From the NCBI RefSeq assembly GCF_002836975.1, contig NZ_NIJK01000006.1:45206-109205 (forward strand): DNA of 64,000 nucleotides, read 5' to 3'. Source of the stretch: Shewanella indica. Lineage in GTDB: Bacteria > Pseudomonadota > Gammaproteobacteria > Enterobacterales > Shewanellaceae. Positions 1-11,909 of this stretch are shown piece by piece. How positions within the stretch are numbered: the stretch's first letter is position 1; every line of letters begins with the position of its first letter. Made by a program: the position numbers and the translations under genes. The notes under the pieces are model-generated. The model was not told where the DNA came from, made no database searches, and saw only the letters and a list, made by a program, of their open reading frames with translations.

Positions 1-720
1 ACCTTGACGCCGCAACTACTGCGTTTGAGTCTGTGTGAGAACAAGGCCTGCGCTCAACATGAAGCGGGTTTGCTGGTTCATGCTGCGGCTGAGACTGAGA
101 TGTCACGCACCCAGCTCGAGACCATGCTGCAAGGTGCATTGGATGAGTTGCCGCTTGCATCAGCTGATATTGCGGCGATAAATGCAGACTTGATGCCGCA
201 GTTGGCTTCAATAAAAACTGAGTCTGTAGCGACACTCAATGCACAAACCAACTTACCAGCCAATGCAAAGAACGATGCACAAGCCAAGCCAGCACCTACC
301 GAGGATGATTCAAGACCGGAAGCAGAAGAGGACGAACAGCAGGAAGAGGCACAATACAGCTTGCTCGCTTGGGCCAAGGGGATGCTCAATGACCTCGGGC
401 TTGGATTTGGCTGGGCGGCATTCTATTTTACCTTGTTCACTGCCTGGTTCGATGGTCAGACTTTGGGCAAAAAAATCATGCGGGTGCGGGTGATCGCCCT
501 CGGAGGTGGTAAGCTTTCCCTATGGGACGCCTTTGGCCGTTACGGGGGATACGGCGCAGGCTTTGCCACTGGACTGCTGGGTTTCTTGCAGATTTTTTGG
601 GATGCCAACAGGCAAGCCATCCAGGATAAGATCTCAGCAACAGTTGTCATTGATCTGAGTAAGCCACGCGTGAGTCCAACAGAGACGATGCTGCAGGCAG
701 AACAGGTCACAAAACAATAA
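1..720 (+). CDS. RDD family membrane protein (5' end outside window)
   Basis: The frame is open from the first base, so the true start probably lies upstream; an in-frame TTG at position 4 is the only start seen. The first half is an acidic, Ala/Glu/Gln-rich region. The second half carries the RDD-family segment with a GWAAFYFTLFTAWF membrane stretch followed by DGQTLGKKIMRVRV, and a further hydrophobic segment near FATGLLGFLQIF. RDD proteins are small membrane proteins of mostly unknown role, some linked to transport. It ends 11 bp before the FabH-like gene, so the two are probably cotranscribed. Confidence 0.75.
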   Translation, partial: TLTPQLLRLSLCENKACAQHEAGLLVHAAAETEMSRTQLETMLQGALDELPLASADIAAINADLMPQLASIKTESVATLNAQTNLPANAKNDAQAKPAPTEDDSRPEAEEDEQQEEAQYSLLAWAKGMLNDLGLGFGWAAFYFTLFTAWFDGQTLGKKIMRVRVIALGGGKLSLWDAFGRYGGYGAGFATGLLGFLQIFWDANRQAIQDKISATVVIDLSKPRVSPTETMLQAEQVTKQ

Positions 721-731
721 GAAGGTAGTTT

Positions 732-1856
732 ATGAAGGATGCGATTGTCATTTCCGGTACCGGGCTGTTTACCCCACCGGAAGGAATAACCAATCAAGAA
801 TTGGTGGACAGCTTCAATCAGTATGTTGATCTATTCAATACCGAGAACCGCGCCCAGATAGATCTTGGCCATGTGGCGGCGCTGAATTACTCATCGAGTG
901 AGTTTATCGAGAAGGCTTCAGGCATCAAACACAGATTTGTGATGGTCAAAGAGGGGATCTTGGATCCTGAAGTCATGATGCCGTTGATCCCTGAGCGTGC
1001 CAGCGACAGCCTGTCACTGCAGGCTGAAATGGGCTTGCATGCGGCCAAGCAAGCGCTTGATAACGCCGGCCTCAAGGCGGATGACATTGACTTGGTGATA
1101 GTTGCCTGTGCCTACACCCAGCGGGCCTATCCGGCGATGGCGATTGAAATTCAGCAGGCTCTTGGTACCCGGGGTTATGGCTTTGATATGCAGGTCGCCT
1201 GTTCCTCGGCGACTTTTGCCCTGGTGACAGCGGCTAATGCCATTCGCAGTGGTAGCGCCAGGCGTGTGTTGGTCATCAATCCTGAGATATGTTCGGCTCA
1301 GGTCAATTATCGTGACCGCGACAGCCACTTTATTTTCGGTGATGTGGCTACGGCTTTGGTATTGGAGCCGGCTGCGACTTGCCGCGCCCAGCAAGCCTTT
1401 GAAATTCTGTCGAGCCGCTGTTTTACCCATTACTCAAACAATATCCGCAGCAACTTTGGTTTCCTTAACCGTTGTGATCCGGCCACGTCCGGCGAGGCCG
1501 ATAAGCTGTTTCATCAACAGGGACGCAAGGTCTTTAAAGAGCTGCTGCCCATGATATACAAGCATTTGGATGTACAGCTCGAAGAAGCTGGTATCACGCC
1601 GGAACAGTTTAAGCGTCTATGGCTGCATCAGGCCAATATCAATATGAATCAGTTTGTGGTGAAAAAGCTCCTGGGTGAAACGCCTGAGCCTTTGAAGGCG
1701 CCTGTGGTGCTGGATCAATACGCCAATACGGCATCGGCCGGTTCTGTAATCGCTTTCCATAAATATCACCAGGACTTCAAACCGGGGGACTTGGGCCTGT
1801 TGAGCTCCTTCGGCGCAGGTTACTCCATCGGCAGTTTAATTCTGCGAGCTTGTTAA
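732..1856 (+). CDS. beta-ketoacyl-ACP synthase III family protein (FabH-like)
   Basis: A 374-residue thiolase-fold condensing enzyme. The Cys-His-Asn triad of FabH-type synthases is visible: Cys157 in QVACSSATF, His299 in WLHQANINMNQF and Asn332 in QYANTASAGS. It would condense an acyl-CoA with malonyl-ACP. It is longer than canonical FabH (about 320 residues) and lies away from fatty-acid genes, so it is probably a second, specialised KAS III whose substrate I cannot name. The ATG follows GAAGG at a good distance. A bidirectional terminator follows. Confidence 0.85.
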   Translation: MKDAIVISGTGLFTPPEGITNQELVDSFNQYVDLFNTENRAQIDLGHVAALNYSSSEFIEKASGIKHRFVMVKEGILDPEVMMPLIPERASDSLSLQAEMGLHAAKQALDNAGLKADDIDLVIVACAYTQRAYPAMAIEIQQALGTRGYGFDMQVACSSATFALVTAANAIRSGSARRVLVINPEICSAQVNYRDRDSHFIFGDVATALVLEPAATCRAQQAFEILSSRCFTHYSNNIRSNFGFLNRCDPATSGEADKLFHQQGRKVFKELLPMIYKHLDVQLEEAGITPEQFKRLWLHQANINMNQFVVKKLLGETPEPLKAPVVLDQYANTASAGSVIAFHKYHQDFKPGDLGLLSSFGAGYSIGSLILRAC

Positions 1857-1884
1857 GACCTGGCTTTCCTCTACCATGAAGCAT

Positions 1885-1914
1885 AAAAAATGCCTGCAAC
1901 AGCAGGCATTTTTG
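1885..1914. terminator. Bidirectional rho-independent terminator
   Basis: The stem ATGCCTGC-AACA-GCAGGCAT is flanked by an A-run on the left and a T-run on the right. It can end both the FabH-like gene and the convergent cysZ. Confidence 0.85.
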
Positions 1915-1936
1915 TGTCTCAATCGACCTACGGCGC

Positions 1937-2707
1937 TTAATCTGGCGCTATGGCCGGGTTGCGATAAGCTTCGCGATACTTGTCGACCCACATGGAAGTG
2001 GCACCGCAAATGGCAACCGGCATCACGATAAAGTTGACTATAGGGATCATGGAAAACAGGGTGACGGCGGCGCCGAAGCTCATACTGCTGCCCTTGGTAT
2101 TTTTCAGGGCAAACTTCATCTCTTTGAACGCCACCTTGTGGTTATCGAAAGGATAGTCACAGTATTGGATACTCATCATCCAGGCACTGAAAATAAACCA
2201 GACCACAGGGAAAACGGTTTGGCCAATCACAGGGATAAAAAACAGCAGTAAGATCAATATGGCCCGCGGCAGGTAATACACCAGCTTTTGCCATTCGCGG
2301 CCGAGGATCCGCGGCAGATCCTTGATTAAATCCAAGGTGCCGCCGGTATTGAGCGGCTTGCCGGTCAGCAGTTGCTCTACCTTTTCGGCCAACAGGCCGT
2401 TAAATGGCGCTGCCAGCCAGTTCATCACGGAACTGAAGATAAACGACAGCAGCACCAGCAAGGTGATAATCGCCAGTGGCCAGAGGATCACATTAAGCCA
2501 ACTGAGATAGTCCGGCAGTTGGCCTTCGAGCCAGGCAAACACATTTCCCAGTTGGCCTATGGCAAAATAGATGACGCCGGCAAACAACAGCAGGTTGATC
2601 ATCAGCGGAATAAACACAAAGCTGCGCAAGCCCGGTTGCTTGATCAGGCTAAAGCCTTGGAGAAAATAGTTGACGCCGCTCTTGGCGGGTCTTGAAGATG
2701 CGGACAT
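1937..2707 (-). CDS. cysZ: Sulfate transporter CysZ
   Basis: The protein resembles CysZ, an inner-membrane sulfate permease that feeds cysteine synthesis. The N-terminus SGVNYFLQGFSLIKQPGLR matches the CysZ family opening, and several hydrophobic segments follow (for example FVFIPLMINLLLFAGVIYF and YYLPRAILILLLFFIP). I chose the start at MSASSRPAKSG because homologues begin there; the frame continues open upstream to 2764. It is convergent with the FabH-like gene and divergent from smc, which starts 243 bp away. Confidence 0.9.
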   Translation of the reverse strand: MSASSRPAKSGVNYFLQGFSLIKQPGLRSFVFIPLMINLLLFAGVIYFAIGQLGNVFAWLEGQLPDYLSWLNVILWPLAIITLLVLLSFIFSSVMNWLAAPFNGLLAEKVEQLLTGKPLNTGGTLDLIKDLPRILGREWQKLVYYLPRAILILLLFFIPVIGQTVFPVVWFIFSAWMMSIQYCDYPFDNHKVAFKEMKFALKNTKGSSMSFGAAVTLFSMIPIVNFIVMPVAICGATSMWVDKYREAYRNPAIAPD

Positions 2708-2949
2708 GTACCACTTACTCTCAATAAAAGAATACTTAGGCCGATTTTGAGCAACCAAGGCCACGAAAACAAGGGAAAAACGCAGCCAAGGGAATAAAAA
2801 GCGTTACAAAATGCGGCCCGCTTTGCTAAAGTGACAGCGCTTATACAGCTTCTTGGGCCAGGACGGCGGCGTTTCAATCAGGCTATTGAATTTCCTTCAG
2901 GATTGGCCCGCAAAACAAAAACAATCGGCACTGACATCCAACGGCAAAT

Positions 2950-5900
2950 ATGAGACTCAAACAGATAAAACTCGCTGGCTTCAAGTCATTTGTCGATGCT
3001 ACCAAAATCCCTTTTCTCAATCCGCTGACGGCCATTATCGGCCCCAATGGCTGCGGTAAATCCAATGTGATTGATGCCGTGCGCTGGGTGCTGGGTGAAA
3101 GCTCGGCCAAACATCTGCGCGGTGACTCCATGGCCGATGTTATCTTTAACGGCTCCAGTGCCCGTAAGCCTGTTTCTGTCGCCGGCGTTGAGCTGGTATT
3201 CGACAACGCCCTTGGGCGTATCGGCGGCCAGTATGCCAACTACGGTGAAATTTCCGTCAAGCGCCAGGTCTCCCGCGATGGCGAAGCCCTTTATTTTCTC
3301 AACGGTCAAAAATGCCGCCGCAAGGATATTACGGATATCTTTATGGGCACCGGCCTTGGGCCGCGCAGCTATGCCATCATAGGTCAAGGCACCATCTCCC
3401 GCTTGATAGAATGCAAACCCCAGGAACTCAGGGTCTTTATCGAAGAGGCCGCAGGTATCTCCCGTTATAAAGAGCGACGCAAGGACACGGAAAACCGGAT
3501 TCGCCATACCCGTGAAAACCTTGAGCGCCTGGGGGATATTCGCTCCGAGCTGGGTAAGCAACTGGATAAGTTGACGATTCAGGCTCAGGCCGCCAAACGC
3601 TATCGGGAATACAAGCAAAGTGAGCGGCGCTTGCATGCCGAACTCTTGGTGATGCGTTTCCTGGAGCTCAATGAGCAGGCCGAGGCGCAAAACAGCGAGA
3701 TAGAAAGGCTGGAGACTGAGCTGGCCCAGCAGCAGGCGCTGAAACAAGAGTTGGAGTTGAGTTTGACTCAGCAAAAGCTGGCTCTGGATGAACTCAGTGA
3801 AAAGGAGCAGCGCCAGGTTGCCGATTTTTATCATAACAACACTGAAATCGCCCGTATCGAGCAGCAACTCAAGTATCTCAAAGAGCGGGATAAACAGCAG
3901 GCATCTGAATTGGGTGCGCTGCAACAGCAAATCGCCACATTGAATGAACAGCTGGCTCAGGCCAAGCAGCAGGAGCAAACCCTGGATGACAGTTTGCAGC
4001 AACATTTGCCGCGCCAGCAGGTGCTGGAAGAGCAGCAGTTTGAACTGAGCCAACAGTATGAAGCGGCGCTCTGGCAAAGTGAAAGTCTTGCCGGTGAGTT
4101 GCAACAAGCGGTGACTGCGGTCAGAGATATCAAGCATCAGCAGGAACTCGCCGCCACCCGGGAGCAGCATCTTAAGCAGCAACATGCACAGCGCAGCGAG
4201 CAGCTTGAGAAGCTCAGTGCAAGATTGCAGCAACCTGAGACCGATAACGGGGCAAACCCGGCTGAGCTTCAGCAGCAGGTCAGCTTATGTAAGTCACAAT
4301 TGGCGGCAGCTAAAGCCGATGTCGAACGGCATGGCGCAGAGTTGATTAAGGCCCAGGAGGCGTTGGAGCTGGCAAGACAAGTGGAGCAACAGTTGGTGCA
4401 GCGCCGCTCGGGGCTAACTGGGCGCCTGGAGCTGATAAGTCAGTGGCTCGAAGGTGCCGCTCAAGCAACGCAAGAGACACAAACTGCCTTGATTCCGCTT
4501 TGGCAGGACATTCAGGTTGAGGCCGGTTGGGAAAAGGTGGTTGAGGCCTGGCTTGGCCCTTTGATGCGCGCCGCTGTCTATCCTGACTGCAAACCATTTG
4601 ATGGCAAAGGTTTTGCTCAGACTCGTCGCCAAAGTTGGGGGCCGGTCAGCGCCGGCGTCAACTTAAGCCCTTGGCTTAACAGGGTGCGCTGGGCCGAGTC
4701 GGCGCAGCAGGCATCCAGCTTGCTCGAGCAGGGGCTGGCAGAGGGGGAGCTGATCCTCTGCCGTGATGGCGACCTTTTTGCGCAAGATGTAAAGCTGACG
4801 CTTGCCGAGGATGGCCAGTCACTGGTGAAGCTGACCGCCGAGCAGGGCGCCCTTCAATCTGAGCTCGATAAGCTTGCGAGCGAGAGCCGGCAGGCGCAGC
4901 AGCAAACTACAGCGGCCCAGGATAGGTTCAACGAATTAAGGCTGGCTCAGCAACTCAAGTCCGAGGCGCTACAGCAACAGCAACTGGCATTGACCCGCGC
5001 AGTGATGGCTTGTGAGGCGGCCACCGAGCAGGCGGCACGCGAACTTAGACAAAAGCAACAGATAGAAGCGGAAATTACCGAGCTGAAAGAGCGCCTCGAG
5101 CAGGAGCAGTTTGAGCTGGAGACGCTGATTGAGAGCCATTTTGCTGCCGATGATACTCTTTATGAGCGTCAGCGGCAGGAGCGATTGCTGAGTGAGCGTC
5201 ACAACGAGGCCAATCAGCAAAAAAACAGCCTTAAAGTCAGCCTGAGTGAACTTGAGCGCCAGTTAAAAACCTTGAACGGAACTCTGGCGGAGCAGAAAAC
5301 CGCCTTGGCGTTGGCAGCGCAGCGGCGCAAACAGTTGACCGAGCAATTGCAGCAGGCCGAGCACAAACGCAGTGAGTTGCTGAATAAACCGCAGCAGGGT
5401 GCAGATAGTGCCGAGCTGCAACCGCTTGAGCAACGCCTGGAAGGATTGCTTACGCAGCAACACAGGATGCAGACGGAGCTTGAGCATACCCGGGCCAAAC
5501 TTGCCAAGCAGCAACAGCAGTTGGATAGTACAGCTTTAAAGCAAAAACAACAGCTTGGACAACTGGAGCACTTGACTCAGACAATCAGCACGTTAAAGTT
5601 ACGTCGCGAGGGATTGAAAGGTCAGGCCGACAGCCAATTGGCGCAGCTCAGTGAGCAACAGATCAAGTTGCATGAAGTGGCGGCAAACCTGCCGGATGAA
5701 GCAAAAATCGCGCCCTGGCAGGACCAACTGGAATCGGTTCGGCGCAAGATAAGTCGCCTCGGCGCCATTAACCTGGCGGCCATTGAAGAGTATGAGCAGC
5801 AAAAAGAGCGTAAGGCTTATCTCGATGCCCAGGATGAAGACCTCAACAAGGCGCTGGCCAGTCTCGAAGAGGCGATCCGCAAGATAGATAGGGAGACCCG

Positions 5901-6375
5901 CAGTCGTTTCAAGGCGACTTTTGAGCAGGTCAATGCCGGACTGGGAGAGTTGTTTCCCAAGGTATTTGGTGGCGGCAGTGCCTATTTGGCGCTGACAGAT
6001 GATGATTTACTCGATACCGGAGTGACCATCATGGCCCGGCCACCGGGCAAGAAGAACAGCACGATTCATCTACTTTCGGGTGGAGAAAAGGCGCTGACGG
6101 CTTTATCATTGGTGTTTGCGATTTTCAGACTCAACCCGGCGCCTTTTTGTATGCTGGATGAGGTCGATGCACCTTTGGATGACGCCAACGTCGACAGATT
6201 CTGCCGTCTTTTGCAGGAGATGTCGGACAGCGTACAGTTTATCTATATCAGCCACAATAAACTCACTATGGAGATGGCTGATCAACTGATAGGTGTCACT
6301 ATGCATGAGCCGGGTGTCTCTCGCATAGTCGCAGTCGATATTGAAGAAGCGGTGGCTATGGCCGACGCCGGATAA
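2950..6375 (+). CDS. smc: Chromosome partition protein SMC
   Basis: A 1141-residue SMC ATPase, the usual family size. The N-terminal head has Walker A GPNGCGKSN at residues 31-39. Two long Gln/Glu/Leu-rich coiled-coil arms flank a hinge near residues 500-640. The C-terminal head has the signature LLSGGEKALTALSL and Walker B CMLDEVDAPLDD. SMC organises and separates newly replicated chromosomes. Having SMC rather than MukB fits Shewanella. zipA starts 21 bp downstream and ligA follows, a cluster common in this group. Confidence 0.97.
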   Translation: MRLKQIKLAGFKSFVDATKIPFLNPLTAIIGPNGCGKSNVIDAVRWVLGESSAKHLRGDSMADVIFNGSSARKPVSVAGVELVFDNALGRIGGQYANYGEISVKRQVSRDGEALYFLNGQKCRRKDITDIFMGTGLGPRSYAIIGQGTISRLIECKPQELRVFIEEAAGISRYKERRKDTENRIRHTRENLERLGDIRSELGKQLDKLTIQAQAAKRYREYKQSERRLHAELLVMRFLELNEQAEAQNSEIERLETELAQQQALKQELELSLTQQKLALDELSEKEQRQVADFYHNNTEIARIEQQLKYLKERDKQQASELGALQQQIATLNEQLAQAKQQEQTLDDSLQQHLPRQQVLEEQQFELSQQYEAALWQSESLAGELQQAVTAVRDIKHQQELAATREQHLKQQHAQRSEQLEKLSARLQQPETDNGANPAELQQQVSLCKSQLAAAKADVERHGAELIKAQEALELARQVEQQLVQRRSGLTGRLELISQWLEGAAQATQETQTALIPLWQDIQVEAGWEKVVEAWLGPLMRAAVYPDCKPFDGKGFAQTRRQSWGPVSAGVNLSPWLNRVRWAESAQQASSLLEQGLAEGELILCRDGDLFAQDVKLTLAEDGQSLVKLTAEQGALQSELDKLASESRQAQQQTTAAQDRFNELRLAQQLKSEALQQQQLALTRAVMACEAATEQAARELRQKQQIEAEITELKERLEQEQFELETLIESHFAADDTLYERQRQERLLSERHNEANQQKNSLKVSLSELERQLKTLNGTLAEQKTALALAAQRRKQLTEQLQQAEHKRSELLNKPQQGADSAELQPLEQRLEGLLTQQHRMQTELEHTRAKLAKQQQQLDSTALKQKQQLGQLEHLTQTISTLKLRREGLKGQADSQLAQLSEQQIKLHEVAANLPDEAKIAPWQDQLESVRRKISRLGAINLAAIEEYEQQKERKAYLDAQDEDLNKALASLEEAIRKIDRETRSRFKATFEQVNAGLGELFPKVFGGGSAYLALTDDDLLDTGVTIMARPPGKKNSTIHLLSGGEKALTALSLVFAIFRLNPAPFCMLDEVDAPLDDANVDRFCRLLQEMSDSVQFIYISHNKLTMEMADQLIGVTMHEPGVSRIVAVDIEEAVAMADAG

Positions 6376-6396
6376 CCATAGGAAAACAGGTAACCA

Positions 6397-7368
6397 ATGG
6401 AAGATTTGCAACTGGTATTGTCTGTGTTGGGCGCGATTGCCATTATTGCCGTGCTGGTTCACGGTTTCTGGTCTATCCGCAAACAACAGCCCAAGTCGCT
6501 GAAAGAAAATCCGCTGACAGGTTTCTACAAGGACCAGGCCCGGCGTGACAGTGAAGGTTTCGATGCCGATGGAATTGGAGAGGTGAGGGTGCGTAAAGTC
6601 TCACCGGATGAAAAGCCACCCAAGCTCAAGAGCAGCAAGTTGCGTAAACCTGGCTTTCAGTCGCCTCAAGCAGATGAGAGCGAAAGTGAACAGGCGTTTT
6701 CCCTCTCAGGGGCCAAACCCGAGCCCAGAGTGAACAGCAAGCCACAACGGCAGGAGCCTGTGTTGCATCTCGATGATGACCAAGATACCGCCGAAATGCA
6801 GATGGAGTTGGGGCTCGGTGCCGATGCACAGACAGACAATGCCCATTCCACAGTTGAAGCCGAATATCAGGAAAACAGCCAGCCAGAGCCACAACTGGCT
6901 ACTGAACAACAGACCCGCGAGCAGGCCAAGGAAGAGTCGCGCCACGATGAGTTGCCCGATCCCAAGGATGTTTTGGTACTGCATGTGGTTGCCAAAGAAG
7001 GCGAGAGCCTCAGCGGTGCTGAGCTGCTGCCTTGCCTGTTGGCACTGAACTTCAAGTTCGGTGATATGAATATTTTCCATCGCCATGAAGACAACGCCGG
7101 TACGGGGCGGGTGCTGTTTTCCCTGGCCAACATGGTTAAGCCCGGGGTGTTTGACCCGGACAATATGGAGCAGTTCAGCACTCAGGGGGTAGTCCTGTTT
7201 ATGACCTTGCCTTGTCATGGCGATCCGCTGATGAACTTTTCCATCATGCTCAACTCCGCCCATCAATTGGCGGATGACCTCGGTGCCGAACTGCTGGACG
7301 GCCAGCGTCAGCCATGGCATCAGGATACCAAACAAGCCTACCTGGGCCGTATTCGGGCTCAGGGCTGA
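6397..7368 (+). CDS. zipA: Cell division protein ZipA
   Basis: 323 residues with the ZipA layout. There is a short periplasmic start, one membrane helix at about residues 6-26 ([20 protein letters not shown]), a basic stretch, a long Pro/Gln/Glu-rich linker, and a C-terminal FtsZ-binding domain from about residue 185 ([19 protein letters not shown] onward). ZipA anchors FtsZ filaments to the inner membrane at the division site. It sits between smc and ligA on the same strand. Confidence 0.95.
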   Translation: MEDLQLVLSVLGAIAIIAVLVHGFWSIRKQQPKSLKENPLTGFYKDQARRDSEGFDADGIGEVRVRKVSPDEKPPKLKSSKLRKPGFQSPQADESESEQAFSLSGAKPEPRVNSKPQRQEPVLHLDDDQDTAEMQMELGLGADAQTDNAHSTVEAEYQENSQPEPQLATEQQTREQAKEESRHDELPDPKDVLVLHVVAKEGESLSGAELLPCLLALNFKFGDMNIFHRHEDNAGTGRVLFSLANMVKPGVFDPDNMEQFSTQGVVLFMTLPCHGDPLMNFSIMLNSAHQLADDLGAELLDGQRQPWHQDTKQAYLGRIRAQG

Positions 7369-7391
7369 TATTCATCAGGGAGCCAGTGTGA

Positions 7392-9449
<2,058 letters not shown>

Positions 9450-9467
9450 GCTTAATCTATCTGCTTG

Positions 9468-9495
9468 AGCCCCGGCAGGCAGCGGGGCTTTTTTC
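9468..9495 (+). terminator. Rho-independent terminator of ligA
   Basis: The stem AGCCCCG-GCAGGCAG-CGGGGCT is followed directly by six T residues, 18 bp after the ligA stop codon. Confidence 0.85.
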
Positions 9496-9806
9496 TCTTC
9501 ACTCAGTGGCAACCAATCCGGGGGATATGGGACTCTTGAGATTGTAGAGTCAAAATAGCCAAACAGCTTGTACCTGGCTTCTATTTATTGCGCCACATAA
9601 CTTGAATTGTGTTGCCACAGGACCCACCTCATTATTTCGTAAGATGGCTGGCCGAGACTCGCTCTCAGATCGCCTCATTGAGGCTGCTTATGGAAGAGGC
9701 GTATCCCGCTGCTTAAAAAAAGAGTCAGTCATACGGGTGAACGCGGTCGGTTATTTTTATCATGGCTATGCCAGGCCTTGCCGGGTGGAGTCACAATGAT
9801 GGGATT
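9496..9806. other. Intergenic stretch, no gene supported
   Basis: About 310 bp between the ligA terminator and the DUF2919 gene. One 65-codon frame (9602-9799) has no recognisable features and I do not call it. No clear operator or structured RNA was seen. Confidence 0.5.
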
Positions 9807-10292
9807 ATGTCCTTGCTTAAATTTGAACATGTGCGCTGGCTTGACAATGACGGCCATATTAAGCCGCCATTACTGCTTTACATCATAGTGCTGTTTCTGG
9901 CCCGCGGCTGGTGTGTGTTTGTTGCATCCCTGACCCAAGCCAGCGACAGGGCCGCTCTGGTGCGGCTGTTTTATCCGGAAAAGAGTGACTTTCTATCATC
10001 TCTGGCCGCCGGCGCCGGCGCCTTGTTGATCTATGGTTTGATCCTGGCCGAGCGTAAACGGGTATTTGAGGCATTGATCCCACTGTTTCGGCAAATTCGC
10101 GGGTGGTTGGTGCTGTTGCTGGGGATAGACGGCGTGCTGCTTATTCAGCGTCTTGGTCACAACGATTGGTTGTTTAGCTGGAATCTGGCGTTGGATGCTT
10201 TATTGCTGTTCTGGTCCTTGCTCTACCTCGTCAAGTCGGTTCATTTGCGCCATTATCTCAACGACTGGCAAAAACAGGAGAAATTGGAGTGA
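9807..10292 (+). CDS. DUF2919 family membrane protein (YfeZ-like)
   Basis: 161 residues with about four hydrophobic segments (for example PPLLLYIIVLFLARGWCVF and GWLVLLLGIDGVLLIQRL). The pattern resembles the DUF2919/YfeZ family of inner-membrane proteins of unknown function. I chose MSLLKFEHVRW as the start; the frame stays open to an ATG at 9762, but those 15 residues look non-coding. It stands alone between ligA and the HD-GYP gene. Confidence 0.7.
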   Translation: MSLLKFEHVRWLDNDGHIKPPLLLYIIVLFLARGWCVFVASLTQASDRAALVRLFYPEKSDFLSSLAAGAGALLIYGLILAERKRVFEALIPLFRQIRGWLVLLLGIDGVLLIQRLGHNDWLFSWNLALDALLLFWSLLYLVKSVHLRHYLNDWQKQEKLE

Positions 10293-10583
10293 GATAAGGA
10301 GCGATCCAATAAGGCAAGGTCGACAAATTTTTACTATATAAAACAGAGAGTGGCTGGCAGATTTCGGCTTGAAAAGTTATCACTAGCGACTTTTGGGATG
10401 AAATCTGAACAGAAAATTGTATGTATGGTGGATTAACGACTAAAACACTGTCAAACAAGCGATTTTTGTCATAAATTTGTCATTTCATTCTTACGTTTGG
10501 TTTCCAATGGTCTATAGTTAAGATTCTTGGATTTCATTTTTTAAAACCTTGTTTTATCAAGTTGTTTTCTGGAGAAACTTTGA

Positions 10584-11792
10584 GTGGCCAAAGCTGAAAG
10601 GATCCATCTCCCTCTGTCACGCCTGCAAACCGGCATCACAGTCAAACTGCCGCTGTCCTGGACAGATCATCCTTTTTTGTTCAATCGCATTGAAATCAAA
10701 GATGCCGGTCAGATAGAAATGATCCGTAATCTTGGGGTGCCCTATGTCATTTTAATCTCTGACGAAGACCTACTTAATGATGTGATTGAAGAGGAAAACG
10801 AGGCGCAGCAAGCAACAGAGCGAACAAAGGACAACCAACCGGATCCCAAAGCCTCTGCCCGCAAGGCGATACGCAAGAGTCAGGGACGCTTTTTGAATGC
10901 CATTAATGACTGTCGTACCGTAGTCAGTAAGTTAGTGTCTGATCCTGAAGGCGCCATTCGTGAAGCCTCTGCTTTAGTTGAGCAAATGCTGGACCATCTA
11001 TTGGAGTCTGGTAATCCCAAGTTGGCCTTGGTGTCCAGTGGTGAAGGGGCTCCCAGCGTGACACAGCACGGGATATCAGTTGCGGTACTGGCCTTGATGA
11101 TCGGCCATTCACTTGAGTTGTCCAAGGACAAGCTGAGGGATATAGCATTGGGTGCGTTGCTGCATGATATCGGCAAACTCAAGGTGCCAGATGCCATCAG
11201 GCGTAAGCGCAATCCCTTGAGTCAGCATGAAAGCAACTTTCTCTCCATGCATCCCAATTTTGGTTATGACATGCTCAAACGCAGTGGCTTGTTTGGTAAT
11301 GAGGTGTTGCATATTGTGAAGCATCACCATGAGTTTATCGATGGCTCAGGTTATCCCGATAGGCTTAAGCTGGCCAAGCTGCCATTGACCACTCAGATAG
11401 TCGCGCTGGCCAATGATTATGACAGTCAATTGGCTCGTCAAGAGATAGTCTCGCCGCAAATTGCTTTGGGATATCTGTTTAAGAATCGGGTTGGCAAGCA
11501 TCAGGAGCAGCTGATTTCGGCGCTGGTGAAGGTCTTGGGGATTTACCCGCCAGGCACCTTGGTGAGCTTGTCTGATAATAATGTTGGTAAGGTGATGATG
11601 ACCACATCGGAGGTGCGCCAACCTCAGGTATGGGCTTGTAAAAACGATGGTAGCGAGCCTAAGTTGCGTTTTTTGATGGACGAAGAGGTTAGCGTGGAAG
11701 CCGTACTCAAGTCTGAAGAGCTGACTGAAGGTGCTTCAAGAACCCTGCAGGCCGGTGCTGGCATCAGTTTCTATTTCAGCGCGTTGGAGTAG
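10584..11792 (+). CDS. HD-GYP domain cyclic-di-GMP phosphodiesterase
   Basis: 402 residues. An N-terminal DUF3391-type region is followed by an HD-GYP domain from about residue 150. The metal and catalytic motifs are present: LLHDIGKLKVP, then HHHEFIDGSGYP and LANDYDS. Such proteins hydrolyse cyclic-di-GMP and so affect motility and biofilm. The start is a GTG preceded by GGAGAAAC. A 290-bp AT-rich upstream region has no other gene and should hold the promoter. Confidence 0.9.
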   Translation: MAKAERIHLPLSRLQTGITVKLPLSWTDHPFLFNRIEIKDAGQIEMIRNLGVPYVILISDEDLLNDVIEEENEAQQATERTKDNQPDPKASARKAIRKSQGRFLNAINDCRTVVSKLVSDPEGAIREASALVEQMLDHLLESGNPKLALVSSGEGAPSVTQHGISVAVLALMIGHSLELSKDKLRDIALGALLHDIGKLKVPDAIRRKRNPLSQHESNFLSMHPNFGYDMLKRSGLFGNEVLHIVKHHHEFIDGSGYPDRLKLAKLPLTTQIVALANDYDSQLARQEIVSPQIALGYLFKNRVGKHQEQLISALVKVLGIYPPGTLVSLSDNNVGKVMMTTSEVRQPQVWACKNDGSEPKLRFLMDEEVSVEAVLKSEELTEGASRTLQAGAGISFYFSALE

Positions 11793-11816
11793 CTTGCAAC
11801 CCACGCTCTCTTGCCG

Positions 11817-11841
11817 TGAGCGGCCAAACTTTGGCCACTCA
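11817..11841. terminator. Palindromic hairpin after the HD-GYP gene
   Basis: An inverted repeat centred on GGCCAAACTTTGGCC with outer TGAG/CTCA pairing. It lacks a T-tract, so it could be a weak terminator or an operator for the downstream gene. Confidence 0.3.
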
Positions 11842-11909
11842 TATAACCACCTCTGGTTTTTATTCTCATTTGTCTTATGCTTGAGCTCGGTATACAGCGG
11901 AGTAGGTCG

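Noticed and set aside
2986..4233. 415-codon reverse frame opposite smc
   Set aside because: Leu-rich translation is the mirror of the Gln/Glu-rich coiled coil of SMC and not a gene.
9602..9799. 65-codon forward frame upstream of the DUF2919 gene
   Set aside because: It overlaps the 5' end of the open DUF2919 frame region, has no recognisable features, and looks random in composition.
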